NCBI RefSeq assembly: GCF_904846685.1
Contig: NZ_CAJHBQ010000001.1
Coordinates: forward strand, 434,001-498,000
Reading direction: 5' to 3'
Length of the DNA stretch: 64,000 nt
From: Psychrobacter submarinus
Lineage (GTDB): Bacteria; Pseudomonadota; Gammaproteobacteria; Pseudomonadales; Moraxellaceae
A program made the position numbers and the translations under genes. Under the pieces are notes generated by a model that ran no database searches, was not told where the DNA came from, and worked only from the letters and a program-made list of their open reading frames with translations. Shown here piece after piece: positions 37,309-45,958 of this stretch; the first letter of the stretch is position 1; every line of letters starts with the position of its first letter.

Positions 37309-38898
37309 TTAAGGCTTAAAGTCTTGGGCGGTTTTTACTTCGCTGATTTCTTTTTTGATACTGGCTAATAACGGACTACGACCAGAAGAGTTTGGCATTT
37401 TCTCAGCCAGTTGCTTAGCTTGCGTCAAAGACGTCAATGCCGAATCATAACGTCCATTCCAGAGCTGATCATGACTGCGATAGCGCAGAGCATTAATCGT
37501 CGAAATCGCTTTGATAGCCGCTGAGCTTGAGGTTTTAGCGAGTTTTTCGTTAGCCAATTGCAAGCTTTGCCAAGCGTAGCGGTCACTGGCTTGCTCTTGG
37601 GTTAACGGCTTAAGTAGAGCTTGCGCTTGTAGTGGCTGATTATTACTGGTGAGGGCTTCTGCTAAGTATAGCCGCAAATCACGGCGCTCAGGATAGAGGC
37701 GCTGCTGCGCGCTTAAAACTTCTACGGCTCGCTGCCATTTGTTTTGTTCACTGAGCACTTGGCTATAGTTGATAGATAATAATGGCTCTAGTATCTGCAG
37801 CTGACTTGCTGGTAGCGCTGACAGCTCCTCCATTAGCTGCTCGGCATCATCGAAACGTTGCTGCTGACTGTACCAATACATCAAGGCAAGCTTAGCGCCA
37901 GGACTGCTGACCGCGGCGGTAGTCAGCGCCGTTTCTGAGGTATGCTGGCCCATGACTTGCACGCGCCAATATAACAAATCAAACAACGCTTGATGGCGCT
38001 GCTGCTGCGTCAAAGATAAAGGCGCATACTGCTGAGCACGGGCTTGCGACTCGCTTAAGCGCTCATTACTCAAAGGATGTGAGCGCACAAAGCTTGGTAA
38101 ATAGCGGTTTTCGACTTGATTGAGCTGACTCTTTTGGTTCATCGTCGCAAAAAATCTCGGCATAGCGCGTGGATCGTAGCCTGCCTGCGTCATGATCTGC
38201 ATGCCCACCCGGTCCGCTTCGCGCTCATTACTACGGCTAAAGGCCATGCTGCTATTCATAGTCGCCGTCTGCGAGCCCATCATCACTGCTGCTGCCGCAT
38301 CGCCATCGACTGCGGAGGCAGCTATCGCCGCGAGCATACCGCCGATTTGCATCAGTAGCGCTTTTTTGCGCGCGTCTGCACCGCTCTCATAATGGCGCTG
38401 ACTGATATGCGCCACTTCGTGAGCAACGACGCTCGCCAATTCGTCCATACTATTGGCGGCGAGTATCGTCCCCGTGTTGATACCGATAACCCCGCCGGGT
38501 GCAGCAAAGGCATTGATACTTGGATTATCAATAATCACTAAAGCCAACGGCGCTTGCTGACGAGCTTGAGCGTTGAGTCGCCAAGTCATCGCCTTCATCG
38601 TCTCCTGAATCCAAGGGTCATGCTCCATCTTGGCCTGGCCATTGATGTTTTGTAGCGACCATTCACCAATGAGCTTATTTTGATATTGATCAGCAAAGCT
38701 CAGCGCCTGCCCTTGCAAATTGGGCAAATCAAGCTCATCGGACGGCTGCTGCCAAGCGCTAAAAGCCGAGGTGGACACTGTTGGCGTGGCAAGCGGCTCA
38801 AGGCGACTTGGCGTTACGCTCGCCCCATAACTGACACTACTGAGCAGCAGTGCCAGCACGAGTACACTTGGCGTTGATGGTCGATAAATAAACTTCAA
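37309..38898 (-). CDS. bepA: BepA-like periplasmic M48 metalloprotease with TPR domain
   Basis: Periplasmic zinc protease and chaperone that monitors outer-membrane proteins such as LptD. A signal peptide (about 1-25) is followed by the M48 domain with HEVAH at 160-164, the third ligand Glu in SNEREADRVGMQIMTQAGYDP, and VRSHPLSNERLSE. The C-terminal half is TPR-like helical repeats (about 290-500). The length of 529 is near BepA (487). The start is a TTG (38896-38898) with AGGA seven bases upstream and the signal peptide directly after it; no in-frame ATG fits. The convergent yqeY gene ends 55 bp away. Confidence 0.9.
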   Translation of the reverse strand: MKFIYRPSTPSVLVLALLLSSVSYGASVTPSRLEPLATPTVSTSAFSAWQQPSDELDLPNLQGQALSFADQYQNKLIGEWSLQNINGQAKMEHDPWIQETMKAMTWRLNAQARQQAPLALVIIDNPSINAFAAPGGVIGINTGTILAANSMDELASVVAHEVAHISQRHYESGADARKKALLMQIGGMLAAIAASAVDGDAAAAVMMGSQTATMNSSMAFSRSNEREADRVGMQIMTQAGYDPRAMPRFFATMNQKSQLNQVENRYLPSFVRSHPLSNERLSESQARAQQYAPLSLTQQQRHQALFDLLYWRVQVMGQHTSETALTTAAVSSPGAKLALMYWYSQQQRFDDAEQLMEELSALPASQLQILEPLLSINYSQVLSEQNKWQRAVEVLSAQQRLYPERRDLRLYLAEALTSNNQPLQAQALLKPLTQEQASDRYAWQSLQLANEKLAKTSSSAAIKAISTINALRYRSHDQLWNGRYDSALTSLTQAKQLAEKMPNSSGRSPLLASIKKEISEVKTAQDFKP

Positions 38899-38945
38899 AT
38901 GAGTATCCTATTATTTAAGCAACACAGGCAAATACCGAACGCTGA

Positions 38946-39106
38946 TATAGTTGAATCACTTTAAAACCGATGCAGTGCAGCTAGGATTCATCTTGACAAT
39001 GAGAGCTGCGCAACATCGAAACAGCGTAGACACAGCACGCAAGAAAAATGAATAGCAGTTGCACGTTAATATTTAGCATATCGACTTTATTTCGCACTGA
39101 CTATAG
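38946..39106. repeat. Dispersed palindromic element, copy A
   Basis: About 161 bp beginning tatagttgaatcac and ending gcactgactatag. It shares its layout with copies at 41004 and 45820: terminal tatagt/actata arms, an inner cagtgcag...gttgcacg inverted pair, and the block cacagcacgc. This copy is the most diverged in the left inner arm. It sits in the 416-bp spacer between the bepA and tusA-like gene starts, with no coding capacity. Confidence 0.7.
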
Positions 39107-39278
39107 TAGGGTTCTTGGCTGTTTTGACTATATAAGCTTGAGGGTATAACGTCAATTGTTGGCTCAGACTGACTACTAATATCTCAGCAAGCGTCACGGT
39201 TAAGTAACATTATTGTGCCATGCTAAAACATCAAACACTGTGATGATAATATTCAACTGCTCTTCTAGCCTAGCAGTT

Positions 39279-39287
39279 TGTTATAAT
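39279..39287 (+). promoter_or_regulatory. Extended -10 promoter element before the TusA-like gene
   Basis: TGTTATAAT, identical to the elements before thiG and potA, lies 28 bp upstream of the ATG at 39315. No clear -35 is present. Confidence 0.55.
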
Positions 39288-39314
39288 AAGCATTTATCGT
39301 TCAAGGTTTGATTT

Positions 39315-39815
39315 ATGTCAGCTGCGTCTAAAACTACGGTATCTGCCCCTTATTTTATAACGCTCTCATCGAGCTTGTCTGCCAATGAGCAGCAAGTTAT
39401 CGCTGATTTGTTAGCGCTATTACCGGCTTCTTATATCAGCGAGATAAGGTCACACTTGGATAATAAAACGAGAATAGAAGCGGACTCTGCCCTTCTCATA
39501 AAAGGTTACGTTGATGGTCGCGGTTTGGCTTGTCCGATGCCATTATTAAAGACAAAAGTGGCTTTGCGTGATGTCGCTATCGGTGAGTCTTTATATGTTG
39601 TTGCTACTGATCCCAACTCGCAAGCAGACATCACTGCCTTTTGTCGGCAATCGCAAACGGCCAATACAGAGAGGCTACAGCTGTTAGTTAATACGGTAAC
39701 CGATATCCGCAATGATGAAGCGGTTACTGCTACTGATGAAGCTAGGCATAACAAAGCCGCGCAGCAAGCCGATACAATATTTCACTTCATCATTACCAAA
39801 ACCGATAGCAACTAA
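39315..39815 (+). CDS. TusA/SirA-like sulfur-carrier domain protein
   Basis: The central region (about 60-120) is a TusA-type domain with the persulfide cysteine in VDGRGLACPMPLLKTKVAL (CPxP). TusA relays sulfur for 2-thiouridine in tRNA and other uses. The N-terminal 60 residues and C-terminal 40 have no counterpart in the 80-residue E. coli TusA. A second cysteine is in ITAFCRQSQ. The ATG at 39315 follows CAAGG. rpoH starts 89 bp downstream on the same strand. I call it TusA-like because of the extensions. Confidence 0.85.
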   Translation: MSAASKTTVSAPYFITLSSSLSANEQQVIADLLALLPASYISEIRSHLDNKTRIEADSALLIKGYVDGRGLACPMPLLKTKVALRDVAIGESLYVVATDPNSQADITAFCRQSQTANTERLQLLVNTVTDIRNDEAVTATDEARHNKAAQQADTIFHFIITKTDSN

Positions 39816-39903
39816 CGACAGCTATCCTTTACAATTACTATAATTATTCTACTTTGCATACTTGTTTATTTATTTGCCTATTTACTTGATTAAGGTCAAA
39901 GAT

Positions 39904-40953
39904 ATGACTACTTCTTCCACTGATTCTGCGACAAAAAAATCGTCACCACCAAAAAAACCTCGCAGTAATGACAAAGTGACTACTGAGCAAAATGCTGCTC
40001 GCACAGCAGCGTTAGAAGCGGCAGCAAAACGACCGCCGTACGACGCTAGTGCCTTAGAAAAAACCAGCACTCGCGATTTAGTACCGGCCATGCCGACTCA
40101 CTTGTCGGCTCCTGGGGTAAACCTAGGCGCTTATATTAATACTGTGCACCAAATCCCTATTTTGACCCCAACGCAAGAACAAGAGCTTGCACACCGCTAC
40201 TATGATGAGGGCGATGTTGAGGCCGCGCGGTTACTGGTGATGTCGCATCTGCGCTTTGTGATACATATCGCGCGTAGCTACTCAGGCTATGGTTTGCCGC
40301 AAGCGGATCTGATTCAAGAAGGCAATCTGGGCTTGATGAAAGCGGTCAAGCGCTTCGATCCGAATAAGGGCGTGCGCTTGGTGTCTTTTGCCGTGCACTG
40401 GATCAAAGCTGAGATTCACGAGTTTGTGATTCGTAACTGGCGCATTGTCAAAGTGGCGACCACCAAAGCGCATCGTAAGTTATTTTTTAACCTACGTAGC
40501 CTAAAAAAGACCAACAATCAGCTGACTTTAGAAGAGGCAGATGCGATTGCGAACGATCTCAACGTCACTCGCAAGCAAGTGCTAGAGATGGAGTCGCGCC
40601 TGACCTCTTATGACGCCTCTTTTGAGACCCAATCGAGCGATGATGACGACGGACGTTACGCGCCGCAGCTGTTCTTAGAGGACGGTATAGATCCAGCTGA
40701 GATGGTAGAAGAGTCTGATTGGGAAGCCAATAATTCATCCGCGTTGATTGAAGCAATGGGGACGCTAGATGATCGCTCTCGTGATATCGTTGAGCAGCGC
40801 TGGCTTACTGAGCAAAAATCCACCTTGCACGAATTGGCGGCGGTCTACTCTATATCGGCTGAGCGTGTGCGTCAGATCGAAAAGAACGCGATGGACAAAA
40901 TCCGTGAGGCCATGACTATTGAGAGTGTGATTTTGCCTGACGATATTCAATAA
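39904..40953 (+). CDS. rpoH: RNA polymerase sigma-32 factor RpoH
   Basis: Heat-shock sigma factor. After an N-terminal Lys/Pro/Thr-rich tail of about 60 residues come region 1.2 (YINTVHQIPILTPTQEQELA), region 2 (LVMSHLRFVIHIARSYSGYGLPQADLIQEGNLGLMKAVKRFDP, VSFAVHWIKAEIHEFVIRNWRIVK), the RpoH box (TKAHRKLFFNLRSLKK) and region 4 (ELAAVYSISAERVRQIEKNAMDKIR). The frame begins at a TTG (39862), but the ATG at 39904 follows AAGGTCAAAG, giving 349 residues. A -10-like TATAAT is at 39839-39844. Confidence 0.95.
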   Translation: MTTSSTDSATKKSSPPKKPRSNDKVTTEQNAARTAALEAAAKRPPYDASALEKTSTRDLVPAMPTHLSAPGVNLGAYINTVHQIPILTPTQEQELAHRYYDEGDVEAARLLVMSHLRFVIHIARSYSGYGLPQADLIQEGNLGLMKAVKRFDPNKGVRLVSFAVHWIKAEIHEFVIRNWRIVKVATTKAHRKLFFNLRSLKKTNNQLTLEEADAIANDLNVTRKQVLEMESRLTSYDASFETQSSDDDDGRYAPQLFLEDGIDPAEMVEESDWEANNSSALIEAMGTLDDRSRDIVEQRWLTEQKSTLHELAAVYSISAERVRQIEKNAMDKIREAMTIESVILPDDIQ

Positions 40954-41003
40954 TGATTGTGTTTATACAGTGATGATTGTACGAGTGGCTTGATTATTTA
41001 TTA

Positions 41004-41149
41004 TATAGTTAATCCACGTTAAAAACGATACAGTGCGGTTGGGATGAATTTTTCGCAGCCTCTGTCCGCAACGACACAGCACGTCAGGAAAATTTATACC
41101 AACTGCACGAATATATTAGCGTATCGGTTTTATTTAGAACTGACTATAG
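41004..41149. repeat. Dispersed palindromic element, copy B
   Basis: 146 bp from tatagttaatcc to actgactatag. The left inner arm gtgcggttgggatgaatttt pairs with the right inner arm aaaatttataccaactgcac, and the outer arms (ttaaaaacgata with tatcggttttatt) also pair. The whole unit is therefore one long imperfect palindrome. It lies between rpoH and the DUF423 gene. Confidence 0.75.
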
Positions 41150-41184
41150 GTACAGCTATTTTTATAAAAATTAAGAGTTTATAA

Positions 41185-41556
41185 ATGATCAATTGGATAG
41201 GTATTGCTGCCGTTAATATGGCTATCGCAGTTGCTCTAGGCGCGTTTGGCGCTCATGGACTCAAAAACTTGGTTGATGAGCAGCAGCTTGCTTGGTGGCA
41301 TACCGCGACACTTTATTTGTTTATTCACGCGCTCGGACTGCTATTGGTTGGCATATTGCTGCGCCTTAATTATGCCACTCAAGCGACGGCGTGGTTGTTA
41401 CAGCTCGGGGTAATAGTATTTGCCGGTAGTCTCTACGCTATGACCTTAGGCGCACCGCGTTGGTTTGGCGCTATTACCCCGATCGGCGGAGTGCTGATGA
41501 TAGCAGGTTGGTTATGGCTTGCCATAACAGCTTTTCGTCTCGGCAAACCACTTTAA
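41185..41556 (+). CDS. DUF423 small membrane protein (YgdD-like)
   Basis: Four predicted membrane helices in 123 residues. The family signature LGAFGAHGLKNLVDEQQLAWWHTATLYLFIHALGLLLVGI and the C-terminal AGSLYAMTLGAPRWFGAITPIGGVLMIAGWLWLA are clear. Function is unknown. The ATG at 41185 is used. thiS follows 67 bp downstream. Confidence 0.92.
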   Translation: MINWIGIAAVNMAIAVALGAFGAHGLKNLVDEQQLAWWHTATLYLFIHALGLLLVGILLRLNYATQATAWLLQLGVIVFAGSLYAMTLGAPRWFGAITPIGGVLMIAGWLWLAITAFRLGKPL

Positions 41557-41623
41557 TCATAGATTCGATATTAAATAAAATGGATACGTTAGATAACCGT
41601 TAGATAACTAGGGAGCCCACTTT

Positions 41624-41824
41624 ATGAGTACCATCACTGTCAACGGTAAGACCTTACAGACTACGCATCAAACCGTGCAGTTAGTAGTGAATGAGCTTGG
41701 CTTAAGTCAAGGGCGCTATGCGGTAGAAGTCGATGGAGACCTAGTGCCTAAAAGCGAGTTGGCACAAATGCGCGTGGTGGAAGGAATGACTATCGAAGTG
41801 GTACAAGCGGTCGGTGGTGGCTAA
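41624..41824 (+). CDS. thiS: Sulfur carrier protein ThiS
   Basis: Ubiquitin-like protein whose C-terminal glycine is adenylated by ThiF and turned into a thiocarboxylate, the sulfur donor for ThiG. The 66-residue chain ends VVQAVGGG, the required Gly-Gly tail. The ATG at 41624 follows AGGGAG. It is separated from thiG by 26 kb. Confidence 0.94.
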   Translation: MSTITVNGKTLQTTHQTVQLVVNELGLSQGRYAVEVDGDLVPKSELAQMRVVEGMTIEVVQAVGGG

Positions 41825-41883
41825 AATTCTTTATGTCCATAGATAGAGCTAAATGCCTATAAATCAAACTGGTAATTTTTAAA

Positions 41884-41929
41884 CCCAAAAAAGACCTCAA
41901 TCGTTTCATCGGTTGAGGTCTTTTTTGGG
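41884..41929 (+). terminator. Strong terminator of thiS
   Basis: A 17-bp perfect stem (cccaaaaaagacctcaa with ttgaggtcttttttggg) around a 12-base loop. It works on both strands. Confidence 0.93.
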
Positions 41930-42066
41930 TTTTACGTTGATTAGCGCTACTGATTTTGCGCTACAAATTTAGTGAATTATCATCTTCTCTCTATTCTTCT
42001 TATTGGCTTTCCTTATTGTCAATATTGTTAACATTGTGAATGTTGTCACGCTAAATACAGCTGATT

Positions 42067-42140
42067 GACTGGCTTGGTATAGGCATAGCTAAGTTTTGGT
42101 ATTATGTTTATTATCAGCTATGCGTACCACCAAACCAGTC
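42067..42140. repeat. 74-bp inverted repeat downstream of hpf
   Basis: Left arm gactggcttggtataggcatagct (42067-42090) and right arm agctatgcgtaccaccaaaccagtc (42116-42140) are complementary over about 25 bp with a few mismatches, around a 25-base AT-rich loop. No T-run follows, so it is not a normal terminator. It may be a small mobile or protein-bound element. The rest of the spacer between thiS and hpf (41930-42190) shows nothing more. Confidence 0.65.
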
Positions 42141-42190
42141 AAAGTGTTTATACTTGTACTATAAACCTATCTCAATAGGTAAGCTCATGG

Positions 42191-42571
42191 CTACATCGCT
42201 GAGGCAGCATCAGCAGCTTCGCTATTGTTATAGCTGTTGTCACGTCCAGTCGCGCGAGTCTTTTTATCTTGTTGGCGGGTCTTATATTTACGTACTTGCC
42301 GCTCAAGCTTATCTGACATCTCGTTGATGGCTTTATACATGTCGTCATCTTGCGCCTGTACGAACATCTCTTGACCTGAGACTCGCATGATAGCTTCGGC
42401 TTTGTGGCTCTTTTTGCCGCCATCACTAGCGCCGCTATTGTCTAAAGACAAAATCACCTGAATGCTCTGAATCTGATCGAAATGACGCTCAATTTTTTCT
42501 AATTTTTCGCGGACTGCGGTATTCATGGCATCGGTAACACTGATATGGTGACCACTAATAGATACGTTCAT
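42191..42571 (-). CDS. hpf: Ribosome hibernation promoting factor HPF
   Basis: Binds the 30S subunit in stationary phase and holds ribosomes inactive. Start MNVSISGHHISVTDAMNTAVREKLEKIERHFDQI and the AEAIMRVSGQEMFVQAQDDDMYKAINEMSDKLERQVRKYK region are typical. The 126-residue length (a short HPF of about 95 plus a low-complexity tail) lacks the C-terminal dimerisation domain of the long form. The frame is open upstream to 42658, but the ATG at 42571 follows AAGGACAAG. It lies downstream of rpoN on the same strand, the common order. Confidence 0.93.
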   Translation of the reverse strand: MNVSISGHHISVTDAMNTAVREKLEKIERHFDQIQSIQVILSLDNSGASDGGKKSHKAEAIMRVSGQEMFVQAQDDDMYKAINEMSDKLERQVRKYKTRQQDKKTRATGRDNSYNNSEAADAASAM

Positions 42572-43039
42572 ATACTTGTCCTTATATTTATTACCACTTA
42601 TAGTGAACTGATAGTACGGTAAACTAACCGGTATCAGCTGGAGCCATCGAACTGTCAAAAACTGATGTTAAAAGCTAATCTTAAAGAGCAATGACGATAT
42701 AACCAATAGTGCATTCTATATAAAGTGTCGCTTTTTCAAATCTCCTTTTGTCAAAACTCATTATCGGTATCTACTGACACCTTAGAATGCCTTTGAATTC
42801 GTCTTTTAAACAGCTCCAAATCTTCGATCTTTAAAAGCTAAATGTCCTTCAGTTTTTGCTGTTGATGCCCTTCTAATTTGTCACGAATACCTAAGAGTAG
42901 CAAGACGCTATACTGTAATAAAATGTAAAGTTAACTGCTATATATTGCTAAAATCTATATAATCAAAAAATTTTATTTTTATTCCTAGCAACTATCATAC
43001 CTTTTAAGCGACTATTCATTGACGCTCCTAGCACCACAA
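42572..43039. other. Spacer between rpoN and hpf without a recognised gene
   Basis: 468 bp, AT-rich. I see no credible reading frame (the upstream extension of the hpf frame is not family-like), no RNA gene and no clear terminator. It should hold the hpf promoter, which I cannot place. Confidence 0.5.
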
Positions 43040-44716
43040 TTAGTATTTTTGTTTGCGCTGAGTGGAAGAGCCGATCCCCATAGCTTCGCGATACTTAGCT
43101 ACCGTACGTCTAGCGATGTCGATACCTTCTGCATGCAAGTGCTGCTGCAGGCGACTATCGGAGAGCGGTTTTTTTGGTGCTTCATTGGCGATGAGCTGTT
43201 TGATCATAGCGCTAATAGCGGTCGATGAGACATCGCCTTCACGGCTACTCACATGCGATGAAAAAAAGTACTTGAGTGAAAATAGACCTTGCGGGGTCAA
43301 GATGGATTTACTGGTGGTTAAACGGGAGACTGTAGACTCATGTAGTTCTACCTCTTCAGCGATATCCTTTAAGATCAAAGGCTGCATAGCAGAAGCGCCA
43401 TGACGTAAAAACTCTTGCTGACGTCTGACAATACTCGTCGCCACCTTTAACAGGTTTTGGTTACGCTCCTCAATACTGCGAATAAACAGCTTGGCATCGC
43501 TGAGGTTTTCACGTAGATATTGATTGTCTGAGCTATCATCACCGCGTTTGACTAGATTGGCGTAGTCTTCATTTATACGCAGTTTCGGTAGTGTCTCTGG
43601 ATTAAGTCTGACCTGCCAGCGCTCATCACTGACTGCTCTATCTGCTTCGAGCGCCGCTGAACGATGATGACGAATGGGAGTAACTAAGACATCTGGAATA
43701 TCATAACTCTCAGGAGCCTGCTCATAACTGGACTGGCTACTTTGAAAGGCCAGACCCGGCGCAGGATTGAGCTGACGCAGTAAACTTAGCGCTGGGGTGA
43801 TCTGTGCGGCTTTTAGGCCAGTCGCCTGAGTTAGCGCTTTAATATTGTTGCTCACTAAATGCTCGCTGGCAGATAGCAGAGCTTGCGCTTCGGCCAAATG
43901 CTCTGTATTGCGATCAAGTTTGCTAAGCTGAATGGCCAAGCATTCACTCAGATTACGCGCCCCTACCCCTAAGGGGTCACAAGACTGAATGACTCTAAGC
44001 ATGACGGTTATTTCATCGTACTCTATTGGCTCTGGCCACTGATAAAAGCTTGCCATAGTGGCAAAACTCTGCAGCAAGTCATCGATATCTAAGCGGATAA
44101 AGCCCATCTCATCCATCGCATCGATGAGATAATCGGCGATCATAGTGTCGGTGTCTGATAAGTGTTTAAAATTGAGCTGCCAACGTATATAGTCTTGAAT
44201 ACTGGCGTTGGTTGTGCCTTGATAGCGCTCTAAATCATCAAAATCGATAGGGCTAGAGGCAGCTTGATCTGAGGGCGCTGCCGTAAAACTCGTCGTCTCA
44301 ACAGTATGCTGGTCAGCGTAGGCGCTATCATAAGTAGGGTCAGCCATCGTCTCATTATCGATATCCATCGCGCTACCGTCGATATGGGCTTGCTGCAATT
44401 TATCGAAGCTGTCTACACTGTCTTGACTATCGTCACTGTCATAACCGTCATAGCTATCATCATTATCGTTAGTGCCACTGTTCCACATCTCAAGCGTTAA
44501 CGGATCTTCAGCCATTTCTAGATCGCTGCTATCTTCGTCATAGCGCTCTTCTTCATCCTCAATACGCTCAAGTAGTGGGTTACTCTCAAGCTTGGCTTGC
44601 ACCTCTTGTGCTAACTCAAGGCTTGAGAGCTGCAAGAGCTTGATAGCTTGCTGCATCTGCGGGGTAAGCTTTTGTGAGGTATTTAGCGTAGCGCCTAAGC
44701 CAAATGACATACTCAT
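43040..44716 (-). CDS. rpoN: RNA polymerase sigma-54 factor RpoN
   Basis: Alternative sigma factor for -24/-12 promoters driven by enhancer-binding activators. Region I (ATLNTSQKLTPQMQQAIKLLQLSSLELAQEVQAKLESNPLLE), an acidic region II (about 55-145, Asp/Ser-rich), the core-binding region III and the C-terminal RpoN box (ARRTVAKYREAMGI, about 535-548) are all there. At 558 residues it is longer than E. coli RpoN (477), chiefly from region II. The ATG at 44714-44716 or the one six bases later is the start; no strong ribosome site is seen. Confidence 0.96.
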   Translation of the reverse strand: MSMSFGLGATLNTSQKLTPQMQQAIKLLQLSSLELAQEVQAKLESNPLLERIEDEEERYDEDSSDLEMAEDPLTLEMWNSGTNDNDDSYDGYDSDDSQDSVDSFDKLQQAHIDGSAMDIDNETMADPTYDSAYADQHTVETTSFTAAPSDQAASSPIDFDDLERYQGTTNASIQDYIRWQLNFKHLSDTDTMIADYLIDAMDEMGFIRLDIDDLLQSFATMASFYQWPEPIEYDEITVMLRVIQSCDPLGVGARNLSECLAIQLSKLDRNTEHLAEAQALLSASEHLVSNNIKALTQATGLKAAQITPALSLLRQLNPAPGLAFQSSQSSYEQAPESYDIPDVLVTPIRHHRSAALEADRAVSDERWQVRLNPETLPKLRINEDYANLVKRGDDSSDNQYLRENLSDAKLFIRSIEERNQNLLKVATSIVRRQQEFLRHGASAMQPLILKDIAEEVELHESTVSRLTTSKSILTPQGLFSLKYFFSSHVSSREGDVSSTAISAMIKQLIANEAPKKPLSDSRLQQHLHAEGIDIARRTVAKYREAMGIGSSTQRKQKY

Positions 44717-44909
44717 GAGCAGTTTATTGCACTCCAGTACTGATGTGGTTTTGATTCATAATCACGGTTGATAGCGACTTATCACTCTAATGGGTCATGA
44801 CGATAGCATTTTTCATAGTCCTATTGCTATGATAATTTATAACATATATAGCGTTATAGTCCTTTTTATCACTAAAAATAATATCTATTACTATTAAACG
44901 AGAAGCTCT

Positions 44910-45785
44910 ATGAATAAAGTATTAAACGTCGCGGCGCTACAAATGAGTAGTCAGCAAGATATCGAAGCCAATCTTAGCACTATTAAGGCTGGTATTGAGG
45001 AAGCGAGCACTCAAGGCGCGCAGCTGATCGTTTTGCCTGAGAATTGTTGTAGCATGGGTCGTCAGTTTGCCACTGCCGAGCGTTTCGAGTCGCTATCAGC
45101 GACGCTTGCTAGCTACGCGCGCGAGCACAACGTGCATCTGTTAGCTGGCTCGCTACCTTGCCCGTTTCGTCCGGATGGCGCGCTAGTTCCTAATGATCGC
45201 CTACGTCAAGTCAGTCAACTGTTTGCGCCCGATGGTAGCCGACTTGCTCGCTATGACAAAATTCATCTATTCACCGCCACAGTCGCCGATAAGCAAGGCA
45301 GCTATAACGAAGCGGCAACGTTTGAGCCGGGCACGCAAACTGTCGTCACCCCTATCGAAGTCGCAGGTGAGAGCTATCAGCTAGGAATGATGGTGTGCTT
45401 TGATTTGCGCTTCCCCGCGCTTGCTCAACGTTTGCGTCAAGCCGGTGCTGAGCTGCTAAGCGCGCCGTCTGCCTTTACTTATCTGACTGGACAAGCGCAT
45501 TGGGAGCTACTGCTACGCGCGCGAGCGCTAGATAGTCAGTGCTTAGTTATAGGCGCAGCACAAGGCGGCGAGCATCATTATAAGGACGGGCAGGCGCGCC
45601 AGACTTGGGGACATAGTGCCATTACCGCCTTTGATGGTACGATAGTCGACAGCTACGAGAGCAGCGAGATAAAAACTGAGGATAAGCACAAGGATTACGC
45701 TTTAGTTTTCGCTAGTTTGGATAAGTCAACGCAGCAGCAAGGGCGCGAGAAGATGCCTATTTTTCAGTGTCATCGCTTGGCTTAA
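44910..45785 (+). CDS. Nitrilase-superfamily hydrolase (NitA/Nit1-like amidase)
   Basis: Carbon-nitrogen hydrolase with the Glu-Lys-Cys triad: Glu in LIVLPENCCSMG, Lys in RYDKIHLF, Cys in MMVCFDLRFP. The sequence resembles the Nit1 group that hydrolyses deaminated glutathione, a metabolite-repair role. The length of 291 is typical. The ATG at 44910 has GAGAAG upstream. It is divergent from rpoN. An omega-amidase or other amidase function cannot be excluded. Confidence 0.88.
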   Translation: MNKVLNVAALQMSSQQDIEANLSTIKAGIEEASTQGAQLIVLPENCCSMGRQFATAERFESLSATLASYAREHNVHLLAGSLPCPFRPDGALVPNDRLRQVSQLFAPDGSRLARYDKIHLFTATVADKQGSYNEAATFEPGTQTVVTPIEVAGESYQLGMMVCFDLRFPALAQRLRQAGAELLSAPSAFTYLTGQAHWELLLRARALDSQCLVIGAAQGGEHHYKDGQARQTWGHSAITAFDGTIVDSYESSEIKTEDKHKDYALVFASLDKSTQQQGREKMPIFQCHRLA

Positions 45786-45819
45786 TAGTATTTATAAGAA
45801 ATGGGTGTAAATTTAATTG

Positions 45820-45958
45820 AAATAAAAACGTCATATTATCACGTGGAACTGGGATGAATTTTATGCAGCATCGAACGATAACAGCACGCCAGTAAAATTT
45901 ATACTAGTCCCACGATCATAACTTATATATTAAACGCAGTTCATTTTTAATCTGACTA
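45820..45958. repeat. Dispersed palindromic element, copy C
   Basis: About 139 bp related to copies A and B: aactgggatgaatttta pairs with taaaatttatactagtccc, the block aacagcacgcc lies between, and ctgactat ends it at the right. The left outer arm is worn. It occupies the spacer between the nitrilase gene and xerC, up to the xerC stop codon. Confidence 0.65.

Noticed and set aside
42572..42658. Upstream extension of hpf
   Set aside because: The family start MNVSISGHH and the AAGGACAAG site fix the ATG at 42571.
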